Notes under the pieces: model-generated
Databases searched by the model: none
Seen by the model: only the letters and a program-made list of their open reading frames with translations
Told to the model about the DNA's origin: nothing
Position numbers and translations under genes: made by a program
In this document: positions 54,972 to 64,000 of the stretch, piece by piece
How positions within the stretch are numbered: the stretch's first letter is position 1
Layout: each line of letters starts with the position of its first letter
NCBI GenBank assembly: GCA_002110485.1
Contig: MOWL01000024.1
Coordinates: forward strand, 434,001-498,000
Source: Emergomyces orientalis
Lineage: Eukaryota > Ascomycota > Eurotiomycetes > Onygenales > Ajellomycetaceae
Reading direction: 5' to 3'
DNA: 64,000 bases

Positions 54972-57900
54972 TCGTCCTTCGGCTTTACTTGAGGTAGCAA
55001 AGAAAAGTAGATTTCGAAAGACAGGAGCCATCCTTAAATAGGTCGCGAGATCATGAGAGTCACTAGAGTAATATGGTCCTTTATCGTTTGCATCTTTGGG
55101 CCCCATTTCTGGTAAATTCCAGGAGAGTAGCGGGATACTTCCTCTGTGAACTATGATCCAATGCGACAAAAAAAAAAGAACCCCCCGTTTGCTCTCTTTG
55201 ACAAGTTGGCTGCAGATATCTAGATGTTCATCAGGAAGTAGCTTACCCAGAGTGTCTGTCGCATGGGAGCAATAAAATAAAAAGCAGAAGGTAGAAGAGT
55301 AATCAAACTCTCAGGTTCTCGCATCCCACATCCCGCATTCCCCCAACCCCCCTCTAATCCAGATCTTCAATATAAGTTAAAAGTCTGATTGCTGGAATTG
55401 GGATAGAGCCTCAATAGGGGACAGGAAACCTCCCCGTCAACACCACCACAGAAAAACACCCATGTCACAGCCTCCCTGCCAGCGAGGGTTGCATGAACTG
55501 TTTGTTTGTGAGATGGGGACAGATCGGATCACAGAGGGGTAGGTTGGATGATGCTGACAGGCAATGAATGGTTTTTTCATTCACAAATGGTAAGAAAATT
55601 ACCAACGAAACTGCCCAAACCCCAACCCAACTGTTCGATTTCTTCTTAGGTAGATGGGCCAAGCGTTGCCTTACTGGGGGACTTTACTATTTAGCTAGGG
55701 CTGGGGTATCTTCTCAAGTTTTTTTTTTTTTTTTGGGCAACATTGGGCGAAGCTGAGTGGTGAACCAAGCTGGCAGTGATGAGGTAGCTTTGCATGCCAC
55801 GCTACTAGGCCCACAACGAGCCAACGGTTGCTGGCCAGCTGGCAGGCGACGGTGCCCTAAGTCCTCATCAAATTCCTCCATACAATCATCATCATAATCC
55901 TCCTCATTTAATGTCATCATTGCTGTCCGGGTATGCGACAAAGGAGGAAAGTTAGTGGCTATTTCATTGTTTAGAGAAGGGGGGTTAAGGGAGGGCACAC
56001 AAGTGAGATACATAACTTGGCTGTTGACGAGTAGCTTAGCTGTTAGCTGTCTGTTTCTCTGCTTCTTGTGTTTCTTCTTCTTTATTCATTTCTTCTTCTA
56101 CTAGTAGTTTCTCGGGGTTGCCCAACTTAACCAATACCTAAAATGAAGCTTTGGGACATTAGACAGCCTAAAATGGGAAGCATGTGGATATAGATAGTCA
56201 TTCCCTCGCTTGAAGTATAAGTACTAGTATTTAAAATTTGTGAGATAGGTTGGTGTATAACATGAATGTTTCAAGTTAATCTCAAAAGTTTAGAAAAGGT
56301 AAATACAGCTAAGACTGACGTTGCTTGACATGGTAGGCCACAATGTAGAATTGTATGAAACGGAGGATAAGACGGAGAGTGGAGCTAGCATAATATGCAC
56401 ATATATAGGGAGGAATTAATATATTGAGATATATGGTATTGTGGTCTGTGTGCTCTGAGCTCTGCTCTAGCTAAATATCTATGGGTTTTCCATGGCTATT
56501 TATACCCGTGAATCCATCTTAGGCTGCCCAACAACTATCCATCAATAATATGAGTGATTTACATGCTATATTGATTGTATCATGATATTCTCAGCTGAAT
56601 ACCTCTGACTTTGTAGAAAAATCAATGTAATGGTGAATATATTAAAGATCAGTGAAGATGAGAGTGTATTTGATGGAGATTCCATCAGAGTTCGCCGTGT
56701 GGCAATTAGTGTGGCAATTGAACATGTGTGTATGTCTTAGCCAATGAATGTGTGGCGATAATCTCATGTTTCACAAATTGTTTAGTGAGCATCCATCCAG
56801 CTACGGCTTCAATCTGGATATTCTAGCTATGAAGAAACATTTAACTAGGTTGAAGTATCTATTCTGATATTGCCGATAGTTCATTGGGATGCAACAATGT
56901 AGTAGGTGAGTATTTTAAGAGATGTAAGAGATTATTTTGTTCCATGGCTCCGGCTGGCGTAACTATAGCTTGTAGCTACAACAATCACATGGTTCTATCC
57001 AAAAGTTTGTCAAGATGTATCTTGAGTTTTTTGAGTCTTTTGAGTCGAAAAACTCCTCCGTTTTTCGATATGGAGAACAAAGCCTTGTCTATATGAAGAG
57101 TCCAGTCGATTAACTACTTAAATATTTAGGGTACTAAATGGAAGATGTAGATTTTCTTCCTCCGGATTAGCGCGGGGGCGTTTCGCTGCTATGTCCTCCC
57201 ACGTCCTCACCATCTCCCCACCAGTCAGTCACCCGCTGAAAGAAAGCATGATATAACACCTCTTCACTTCTGTCAAGTTTACGCGATGGAGTGATTTCTT
57301 TTCAGTTGGGCAGTGAGGATGGAGATGCAGTCAGTCATCCATGCCAAAAGAGATGCTGCCACCGACATCCACATTCTCTTCTCTACTTCTCATTTTCTAT
57401 ATTTCTAGCTGACTTTGACTCTGTTTTGCTGCCAAAATCTACATTCTGCACCCACTTATGATCGTCTATTTCCTCTCTGCTTGACTGTATTGCATTGATC
57501 CTGACATTCATGCCTTGGCCGGCAACAATTCCACCACTGCTGCCATTTGTGACAAGCTCACCCACCCCAAATATGACAACATCAAAGCATTCACCCTCCA
57601 GACCACTGTCAGAGACCTCAGCTATGATGACAAAAACAACATCAACAGCATGTTACAGGCCTTAGCTAAGGATATTATCCTCTCTGCCAACGCCACCCCA
57701 ACCGACACTGCCCATATTGTCATCCCATTCCAGCCCATCAATTGCCCGCAATCATCTCCCGCCTAACACAACAAGGCGCAAACCCGAACAAATCTTGTAT
57801 CTCTTGCAGCTATCATGCTCGGGCCTCGAATGAGTCTTTCCCCGTGTTAATGTTCCCAAGCTCTTATATCCCTTATGCCCCTAATGATTCTATTTCCACC

Positions 57901-58434
57901 CCAATGTCCCCAAGTGTCAACAACAATAAGAACAATCTTTAAAACGTTGCTTCACCACGTACGCCGTTGCAAGAGTTCTATCTAGTTAATAATTTTGAAA
58001 ATAAGTGTCTATTCTAATCACTGATCAACCCACTAATCAATATACTAATCTTGAGCGTAGCGAATAATCTATATACTAATTATTCATACTACATATATCA
58101 TCATTTAGGAGAAGAATATGCAGCTTATTAAAAAATTATATGAGATAATAACAGAAGAACTATAAATTGATAATGAAATATGATCTTTTAACTTTTTATT
58201 TATTTTTATTAAATCTTTTTTTATTCTTTAGTTTTTTCTTTTAAATGATGATACCCATAGCAAAGAATTGATGATTTTATTATTAAGTTGTAATTCTATT
58301 GAACCATGTGCATATGTGGCATTAAAGAATACACGTGAAAAACAACATTAGAGAGATTTGTCACTCTAGTCCGCCGTCTACACTGACCCCATCAGACTCG
58401 TCAAACAGAACCCACTGAATTCGTGCTTCCCGCC
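54972..58434. other. 3.4-kb region without a recognised gene
   Basis: 54972-55200 is RBR promoter. Poly-T at 55720-55734. 56100-57100 is AT-rich with no long frame. At 57515-57766 an 83-aa frame (MAGNNSTTAAICDKLTHPKY) shows coding-like composition and might be a fragment of a gene, but I do not recognise it. 57960-58330 is very AT-rich. Confidence 0.5.
57515..57766 (+). CDS. Hypothetical short ORF or gene fragment, 83 aa
   Basis: Hydrophilic 83-residue frame with a regular amino-acid mix (DKLTHPKYDNIKAFTLQTTV), lying in an otherwise gene-free stretch. No signal peptide or membrane segment and no family match that I can name. It may be the remains of a larger secreted or unknown protein. Confidence 0.2.
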   Translation: MAGNNSTTAAICDKLTHPKYDNIKAFTLQTTVRDLSYDDKNNINSMLQALAKDIILSANATPTDTAHIVIPFQPINCPQSSPA

Positions 58435-59262
58435 ATGAGCGAACCTTCCACAACCCACGTGCCAGAGGCAACTGTCAGTTCCATGTGTAAACATGGTGAA
58501 TCACACACCGAGGAGGAAGTTGACACACTGGATGGTTATGAGCACGTCGTAGTCGGCTCAGGCGTCGGCGGGGGACCATTAGCCGCCAATCTCGCCCCGT
58601 GAAGGCCACAAAATTCTCCTCGAAGCAGGGGATGACGAGGGATCCAATCTCAACCAGCAGGTTCCAGCCTTCCATCTCAGATCCACAGAGGACGAGAAGA
58701 TGCGCTGAGACTGCTTCGTCAAACATTACACAGACGAGAAGCTCGCGCAAAAAGACTCGAAAATGACCTGGGAGACACCCACGGGAACATTTTATGTCGG
58801 ATTGAATCCACCCCACAGATCAAAGCCGAAAGTAATCCTCTACCCGCGCGCAGGGACGCGTGGTGGCTGTACAGCATATAATGCCATGATCACCATCTAT
58901 CCGCACGAGAGTGATTAGTCAAACATCGCCAACCTCGCTGCGATACTTCGTAGGACCCGAAGAATATGTGCCAGTACTTCAAGTGCCTGGAGCGCTGCGA
59001 GTTGGGACTTAAAAGATCCTTTCTATCACCAGTGCTGCTGCTACTGCCATGGGAAATAATATCCTGGGCGTGACCCCAGAGAAAATTTCCCAACTACTTG
59101 GACTCCTGCTGCGGGACGTGAATATCCATTGATCCTCCCGGGATATGACTGAGGGCATCTACCAACTCCCCCTGGCCACGAGTCACGCAAGGCGAAGTGG
59201 CACTCGCGATTTTCTCGTAGATACTGCCCAAGAAGTATCCGCTGGAAATCAGGATGGGTGAG
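58435..59262 (+). pseudogene. GMC oxidoreductase (glucose-methanol-choline family) pseudogene, truncated
   Basis: The N-terminal flavin-binding fold is evident: YEHVVVGSGVGGGPLAANLA, then, in another frame, REGHKILLEAGDDEGSN. Further on come YPRAGTRGGCTAYNAMITIYP and MTEGIYQLPLATSHARRSGT, all typical of GMC oxidoreductases, FAD enzymes that oxidise alcohols or sugars. It is dead: an extra C in the C run at 58595-58598 shifts frame and creates TGA at 58600. Further stops are at 58706 (TGA) and 58916 (TAG), both where Trp is expected, plus later TAA and TGA. A second frame change occurs near 59220-59235 (LVDTA then KKYPLEIRM). The C-terminal half, with the catalytic His region, is absent, and a TIR element sits 70 bp downstream. 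Confidence 0.82.
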
Positions 59263-59331
59263 GTGTGTACCATTAATTATCAATCCCCGTTCACTCGGTT
59301 GGGCAAACGCAGTTGATTATTGACGATATTA

Positions 59332-60210
59332 TGGCAGCCTATAGTGACATTTGGATCAAATGTTTTTTTTTCGGTTTTTTGCATGTAAAATCTTAATTTT
59401 ATATTTAGACATGTCTCAATAGAAATTTATATTATTATTTATCAGCAGAGAGAAATCATATTTTAATATAAAAAAAGATTTACAAAAAAATTAGAAAATT
59501 CAAAATTCAAAAGATCAATTTCATTGAAAAGAAAAAAGAAAAAAAAAGAAAATTTAATTTATTTATGTAGATAATTTGTATTCTGTCATAATCTAGTATT
59601 AAAGTTATTGAAAAGAATAATTATTAATAGAATGATTAGTAGAATAAAACTTCTGATATCTTAATTTATACTATTTATATTATATTCATTTTTATTTCTG
59701 TTTACTAAATTTATTATTTATACTGTGTGTAAGTGTATGAATATAGAGATTAAAGTGATAGTAAAAAAATATCTAATTTCTCTCTTTCTCTGCTTTTTAA
59801 TAGAAAATATGAATAAATAAATGAATTCAAGCTTCTTTTACATTAGAAAGATATAGAGAAGTATAGAAATATAGTGAAAGTAGATATCTGCTCTATAAAT
59901 AGTAGTCATATACAATACTCTAGTTATATAGATTATTCTCATTCATGTGATATTTATCATCTCACAGATGTGTCATTCCTGACATTCTCTGAGAGATTTA
60001 ACTATATATAGAGTTCAGGTGCCTGTAATAGTGGTGATTATTACTGTTGTGAGATCTTTTTGAGTGAGTGATTAGGTGCCTGCACCTGAGGTTCCTAGGC
60101 ACTACAATATTATTATGATCGATGTATGGCAATCCGTGCTCATTGTAACACTTGTATAAAAACCCGAAAAAAAAAAAAAACGTTTGACCAAATGTCACTA
60201 TAGGCTGCCG
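59332..60210. mobile_element. Non-autonomous TIR DNA transposon, 879 bp (Tc1/mariner-like TA target)
   Basis: The left end TGGCAGCCTATAGTGACATT is matched by the reverse complement of the right end (CGGCAGCCTATAGTGACATT), with similarity running on through TTGG(A)TCAAA(T/C)G into a T-run on each side. TA dinucleotides flank both ends (59330-59331, 60211-60212), as for Tc1/mariner insertions. The interior is AT-rich with no transposase ORF, so it is non-autonomous or gutted. It inserted beside the broken GMC gene. Confidence 0.83.
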
Positions 60211-60212
60211 TA

Positions 60213-60454
60213 GTAACTACGATATGCCAAACTCAGACTCGCCATCCAAGAACGGCACTAAGTAGAAGGCAGCTCCAGGCAAGGTCGGAATTCGAACATA
60301 CCCCGCTCTTCGTGCAGAACACCCCTTTGAGGTTTGGGCAAACCTGCACGACAATATTGGTGGGACATTTCTCTGTCGTTTGCCCTTCAGGTCCATGAAC
60401 ATCGCACCACATGTATCCGAGTGTGTCCCCCCTAGCTACAGAGTTACATAACTA
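60213..60454. other. Upstream region of the F-box/ankyrin gene
   Basis: Normal composition, between the TIR element and the next start codon. No clear continuation of the GMC pseudogene. Confidence 0.4.
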
Positions 60455-61789
60455 ATGCATTCTCAGATGATAAATCATGATCACCATCACAAAAATACAA
60501 AACCAATGGCCCTGGGAGACTTTTCACCAGACCTAATAATCTCCATAGCCGAACATCTCGAGTTCAGAAAGGATGTCAGTGCCCTAGCGAGAGCTGCCCG
60601 CGGTCTCTACGCAATTCTCAACCCCTACCTCTACCGCACAATCATACACCATGACAACTGCTCCGCGGTATGGTGGGCGGCGAGGGTGTCGCAAAAGGGT
60701 ACCCTCCAGCGTTTTATAGATGCAGGCCTAGATCTGTCTCAACTTAATGGCCACCAACAAGGTGCCGGGGGTCTCCTCCACAACGTTCCCCAGAGTTACC
60801 GACACCCGGACAGAGAATGCTTCTGCGATCCTCCCGGAGTCATTCGTCTCCTAGCAGATAACGGCGTGGATATCAACCCCAAAAACTCGCATGGCCTCTC
60901 ACCAGTACTCCTTGCCGCCCTCTACGGCGATGCCGTTACGCTCATGCCATTTGTAGACTGTGGTGCAGATGTTTATGTTCGCGATGTTGCGGATTGCGAG
61001 GGCGTGACACTGCTGCATGCTGCCGCGCTCGGGGTCTGCCCGGTCTCATTCATCCAGCATCTGGTGGATACGTGTGGCCTCGATGTCAACCAACGAGACG
61101 CCAAGGGACAGAATTCGCTGCATTATGCGGCTCGCCGCTGCGCGGACGATGTCATCCGCTTCCTGGTTACTCGTAGGGTGGACGTGAATGCGCAGGATGA
61201 GCTCGGGTTTGCCCCAGCACATTTTCTGGTGCAGAGCATTGGCCGTCCTCCGCCGGAGAAGCAGGCGATGTCGGCGTTCGAGGCGTTGTTTGGGAATGGA
61301 GCGGATGTGAATATGCGGAATAGTATGGGGAAGACGCCGTTGCATCTAGGCACGGAGGAAGGGCATTATGCGAGTCTCATGGAGTATCTCCTCAAGCAAG
61401 GGGCGGATGTCAAGGCGGGGACTACCGATATGGGGTATAGTGCTATTCATCTGGCGGTGCGAACGGCGAATTTGAATTTGGTGCCGTTGTATGTCAAATA
61501 TGGTGGTGATATTAATGCGCGGGATCTGGATGGGAGGACACCCTTGCATCACTACCTTGACACTGACGATATGGACGAGCTAGACATATTGACGGAGCTT
61601 GGTGCTGACATCCATGCTAAGGATTCGGATGGACAGAGTTTTTATGAGCTTCGCGAACTGAAAGCTGATCAAGTTCGCCGGGGAGTGGATAGGGCCGGGG
61701 ATTCGTTGGCGGATAGTTTTGAGGACGATGCCCATGCGCTGCTTTATCTTAACCTATTGCGTGACCTGTCGGCTGCGTACCGCTCTTAA
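60455..61789 (+). CDS. F-box-like ankyrin-repeat protein, 444 aa, intronless
   Basis: Residues 22-60 (FSPDLIISIAEHLEFRKDVS, then ALARAARGLYAILNPYLYRT) look like a fungal F-box, the Skp1-binding part of SCF ubiquitin ligases. From about residue 128 onward come six or more ankyrin repeats: HGLSPVLLAALYGD, GVTLLHAAALG, KGQNSLHYAARRCADDVIRFL, MGKTPLHLGTEEGHYASLMEYL, MGYSAIHLAVRTANLNLV and DGRTPLHHYL. Such proteins are expanded in filamentous fungi and often recruit substrates, but the target here is unknown. The start may be Met18 (MALGDFSP), since the first 17 residues are His-rich and unlike the family. Situated in an accessory-looking region. Confidence 0.82.
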   Translation: MHSQMINHDHHHKNTKPMALGDFSPDLIISIAEHLEFRKDVSALARAARGLYAILNPYLYRTIIHHDNCSAVWWAARVSQKGTLQRFIDAGLDLSQLNGHQQGAGGLLHNVPQSYRHPDRECFCDPPGVIRLLADNGVDINPKNSHGLSPVLLAALYGDAVTLMPFVDCGADVYVRDVADCEGVTLLHAAALGVCPVSFIQHLVDTCGLDVNQRDAKGQNSLHYAARRCADDVIRFLVTRRVDVNAQDELGFAPAHFLVQSIGRPPPEKQAMSAFEALFGNGADVNMRNSMGKTPLHLGTEEGHYASLMEYLLKQGADVKAGTTDMGYSAIHLAVRTANLNLVPLYVKYGGDINARDLDGRTPLHHYLDTDDMDELDILTELGADIHAKDSDGQSFYELRELKADQVRRGVDRAGDSLADSFEDDAHALLYLNLLRDLSAAYRS

Positions 61790-62519
61790 GAATAATCATT
61801 ACCACACTCGGAGACCTTTCCCCAGTGGATGATTCTTCGTTGTATGGTTTTGTTTTATATATCTCTAGGAGGGATCATAACGCCATTGCTGGAGCTGTTA
61901 AGGGGTTCACACGCCTCTGTGTGAGAGTATTGGCAATTCCACACATCCCTGAAGCTCAAAGACGGGGTTATTGATCATAAATTTGACACCTTAAATCTCT
62001 GTTTTGAAATTGTAGAATAAATCAATACTGGTCTTTACTCGTTACAGAAATTTCAAAAAACATCCTTTCTTCTCTCATTGGTTCTTGAATGAAATGTTCT
62101 CTGCCATCCTTATGACTTGTTCACACTTTCTCATTTTTTAATCTGTGCTGGTGGCTTCACCCTTCGAGGAGATCTTGTTATGATATCACACGAGACCTTA
62201 CCCTATGATTGTGCACGGTTCAAGTTTTGTAATTTACAATGAAATTTGTTTCTATCATTAGTAGTAGCCAACTTAATCTGCTGAGAGAAATTTTCTTTTA
62301 TTTTCAACTACAGACTCATATATTCACTGGGTTTATGCATATATACTGTTCTAATTACGGCGGTGGGTTACCTGCCAGTGAACCAAAATGTAGCAGAGGG
62401 TAATTGTGGTCGCCCTCCTCAACCGATCTTGAGCGCATCATGGTTTGGAGGGTATGGAACATTTCAGCACAGTTCCAGGTCTCCAACAAGGGAAATACAA
62501 AGGAAACGAAGAAGGCCCT
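61790..62519. other. Convergent intergenic region
   Basis: AT-rich 3' flanks of the ankyrin gene and the inositol monophosphatase gene; no gene recognised. Confidence 0.5.
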
Positions 62520-63427
62520 TTAATGCGAATAATCGTATGTCCCTTGTATATGACCCCAAAGCTCCTCAATAATCTCCTTCTGGCCCTCTCCGTTGGGCGA
62601 GGGCCGGACAGCAAGATATTTCCGCCCGTCAACCTTCGCCTCCCAACCACCTGGGTTCCCATCAACAACAATCCCCCCAGCTTCCGTCAGGATCACCCAG
62701 CCAGCACATACATCCCACGCCCAACAGCCTCCCTCCCAGTATAAATCAATAACTCCCGCCGCAACTGCACACATATTCAGCGCCGCGGATCCCATACTGC
62801 GCATTGAATGGACCATCGCCCCGCCCTCCTCACGGCTCTTCGCCAGCCTCTCAAAGGTGCGGATCTTCGTATCCCAATTTTGTCCGCTGCGATCAGAGCC
62901 CCATTCAACTGCAATAAGGGCACTGCCGAGGCCCTTCAACGGCTCAATGGCGTCCTTGCTCTTGAGCGGGAGCTTGGTGGTGCGGTTTAGAAAGGCGCCC
63001 TTGCCGCTGATGGCGGAGTACAGGGTGTTTGTGAAAGGGTTGAGGACGACGCCGACGACGGGCTTCTTGTTAATGGCAAAGCCAAGGGAGATGCAGACGC
63101 TTGGGAAGCTGTGGACGAAGTTTACAGTGCCGTCAATTGGATCAACGATGAAGGTGGGCGCGTTTGTGAGGGGTATGGAGGGGTGGTAGGTTTCTTCGCC
63201 CATGAATCTGGAGGTTGTAAAATACGATACATTAGCATCCGCCGAAATGGGGGATGTTTTTTTTGGATTTTGATTTTGGGGGACTTTAGTATAGATTGAT
63301 GGACATAGATATGTGGCTTACTCGTATTTGGGGTATCTGGATTGGAGCTCCTTGGAGACCATCGCTTCGACAGCGCGGTCATATTCTGTTACGAGATCGG
63401 AGCCTGTTATCGCAGAAATCTGCCATG

Positions 63428-63464
<37 letters not shown>

Positions 63465-63668
63465 ATTATGAGACAACATGTAGTTACACGGCAAAAGCAG
63501 CCATGCAATTAGTTGCGGGGAAGATTTACTGTTCTTTTTCGAGTCGACCCCATTGACCAATGGCTTCGCACCAGTGATTATATCTCCCGCTCGAGTAGCT
63601 AAACCAATGAGAAAGTCATGGACATCCTGGAGGTCGGGCGCTGGTGCCTTGACGTCGTTTGTGGCCAT
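62520..63668 (-). CDS. Inositol-1-monophosphatase family protein, 302 aa, 3 exons
   Basis: Hydrolyses inositol monophosphate to free inositol with Mg2+; fungal relatives include QutG-type proteins of the quinate cluster. The metal-binding set is complete: GEE (Glu78/79), DPIDGT (Asp96, Asp99) and WAWD (Asp239), together with SDLVTEYD in exon 2. Exons on the minus strand are 63668-63530, 63403-63322, 63207-62520 (909 nt). The joints give KKNSSDLVTEYD and KYEFMGEETYHP. Intron 1 contains a long (TA)n run (63430-63462). Length matches the family (about 270-300 aa). No quinate genes are nearby, so a general inositol-recycling role is more likely. Confidence 0.92.
63430..63462. repeat. (TA)n microsatellite in intron 1 of the inositol monophosphatase gene
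   Basis: About 16 TA units, 26 bp from the intron acceptor. Length variation could affect splicing but not coding. Confidence 0.85.
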
Positions 63669-64000
63669 GTTTGTTGGTGGTGGGTTTGTTCTTCTGTCTT
63701 TGGCGGGGAGAGAATGCGCTGAGAAGGCGAAGAAAAGAGGTGCGGGGTGATTATCAGAATTTTGAAGTTCTAAAATAATCAATTGATCTAAAATATATTA
63801 ACCCGACAGCGACAAAACAGGTGGCAATTGCAGGCTCTGTATATATTTCCATGAAGGCAGACAGAAGCTGAAAGGGAAAAGGGGAGGAATTTGGAGAAAT
63901 ATATATATACTATATATGTCCAGGCAAATAGCTACACCTATACGTAGTAACACTGGACGGAGGAGAAAGATATAGTTAGACGAAATATAATGAACATCTG
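63669..64000. promoter_or_regulatory. Promoter region of the inositol monophosphatase gene (window edge)
   Basis: AT-rich patches with TATATATAC near 63901-63915; no ORF. Continues beyond the window. Confidence 0.4.

Noticed and set aside
58475..59283. Minus-strand frames of 113, 67 and 80 aa
   Set aside because: They are antisense to the GMC pseudogene, which shows clear family motifs on the plus strand.
60217..60402. Continuation of the GMC pseudogene beyond the TIR element
   Set aside because: Neither strand of this stretch shows GMC C-terminal motifs.
1..64000. CRISPR arrays, rRNA or tRNA genes
   Set aside because: No spaced direct-repeat array, no rRNA-like sequence and no convincing tRNA were found by eye; a tRNAscan run would settle the last point.

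Overview
The window is nuclear DNA of a filamentous ascomycete. The genes have short GT-AG introns, and the gene families are those typical of Eurotiomycetes (ERG25, FCF1, UTP21, VIP1, NCA2, a DUF676 lipase, an RBR ligase). The gene models and the CpG-depleted transposon relics would fit Onygenales (Coccidioides/Ajellomycetaceae type), but the species cannot be fixed from sequence alone.

Layout. 1-7451 is a transposon graveyard. It holds a Tad-like LINE cut by the window edge (1-3920), a second 5'-truncated copy of the same family (about 4038-5081), and a decayed Ty3/gypsy gag-pro relic on the minus strand. A young solo LTR with a 5-bp target duplication (6190-6447) is nested in that relic. 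An intronless DUF2252 gene (8188-9531) follows, standing alone before 3.3 kb of gene-poor DNA. Next come NCA2 (minus) and a near-complete second LINE (15611-20774, minus) bounded by a 16-bp target site duplication.

From 21 kb to 55 kb the window is ordinary euchromatin. Plus strand: ERG25, FCF1 and an asteroid/XPG-like nuclease. Minus strand: a small single-pass membrane protein and UTP21. VIP1 is divergent from UTP21 and is followed on the plus strand by a diacylglycerol-kinase-like protein and a large DUF676 lipase. A small secreted cysteine-rich protein, a Rieske + DUF455 (MiaE-like) fusion and an RBR E3 ligase lie on the minus strand.

From 55 kb to the end the DNA is accessory-like: 3.4 kb without a recognisable gene, a broken GMC oxidoreductase, an 879-bp non-autonomous TIR element, an F-box/ankyrin gene and an inositol monophosphatase.

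Functional themes: two SSU-processome components (FCF1/Utp24 and UTP21) and several phosphoinositide or inositol-phosphate enzymes (VIP1, inositol monophosphatase, a DAG-kinase-like protein) occur here. Nothing shows that they are co-regulated. The most distinctive signals are: (i) the unusual mutational decay of the transposons, with CpG gone, GG/CC hit and CpA kept; (ii) CpG-rich refuges inside the decayed elements; (iii) LINE 3' hairpins kept by structure rather than sequence; (iv) the Rieske-DUF455 fusion; (v) the isolated bacterial-type DUF2252 gene; (vi) an ERG25 start codon split by an in-frame intron.
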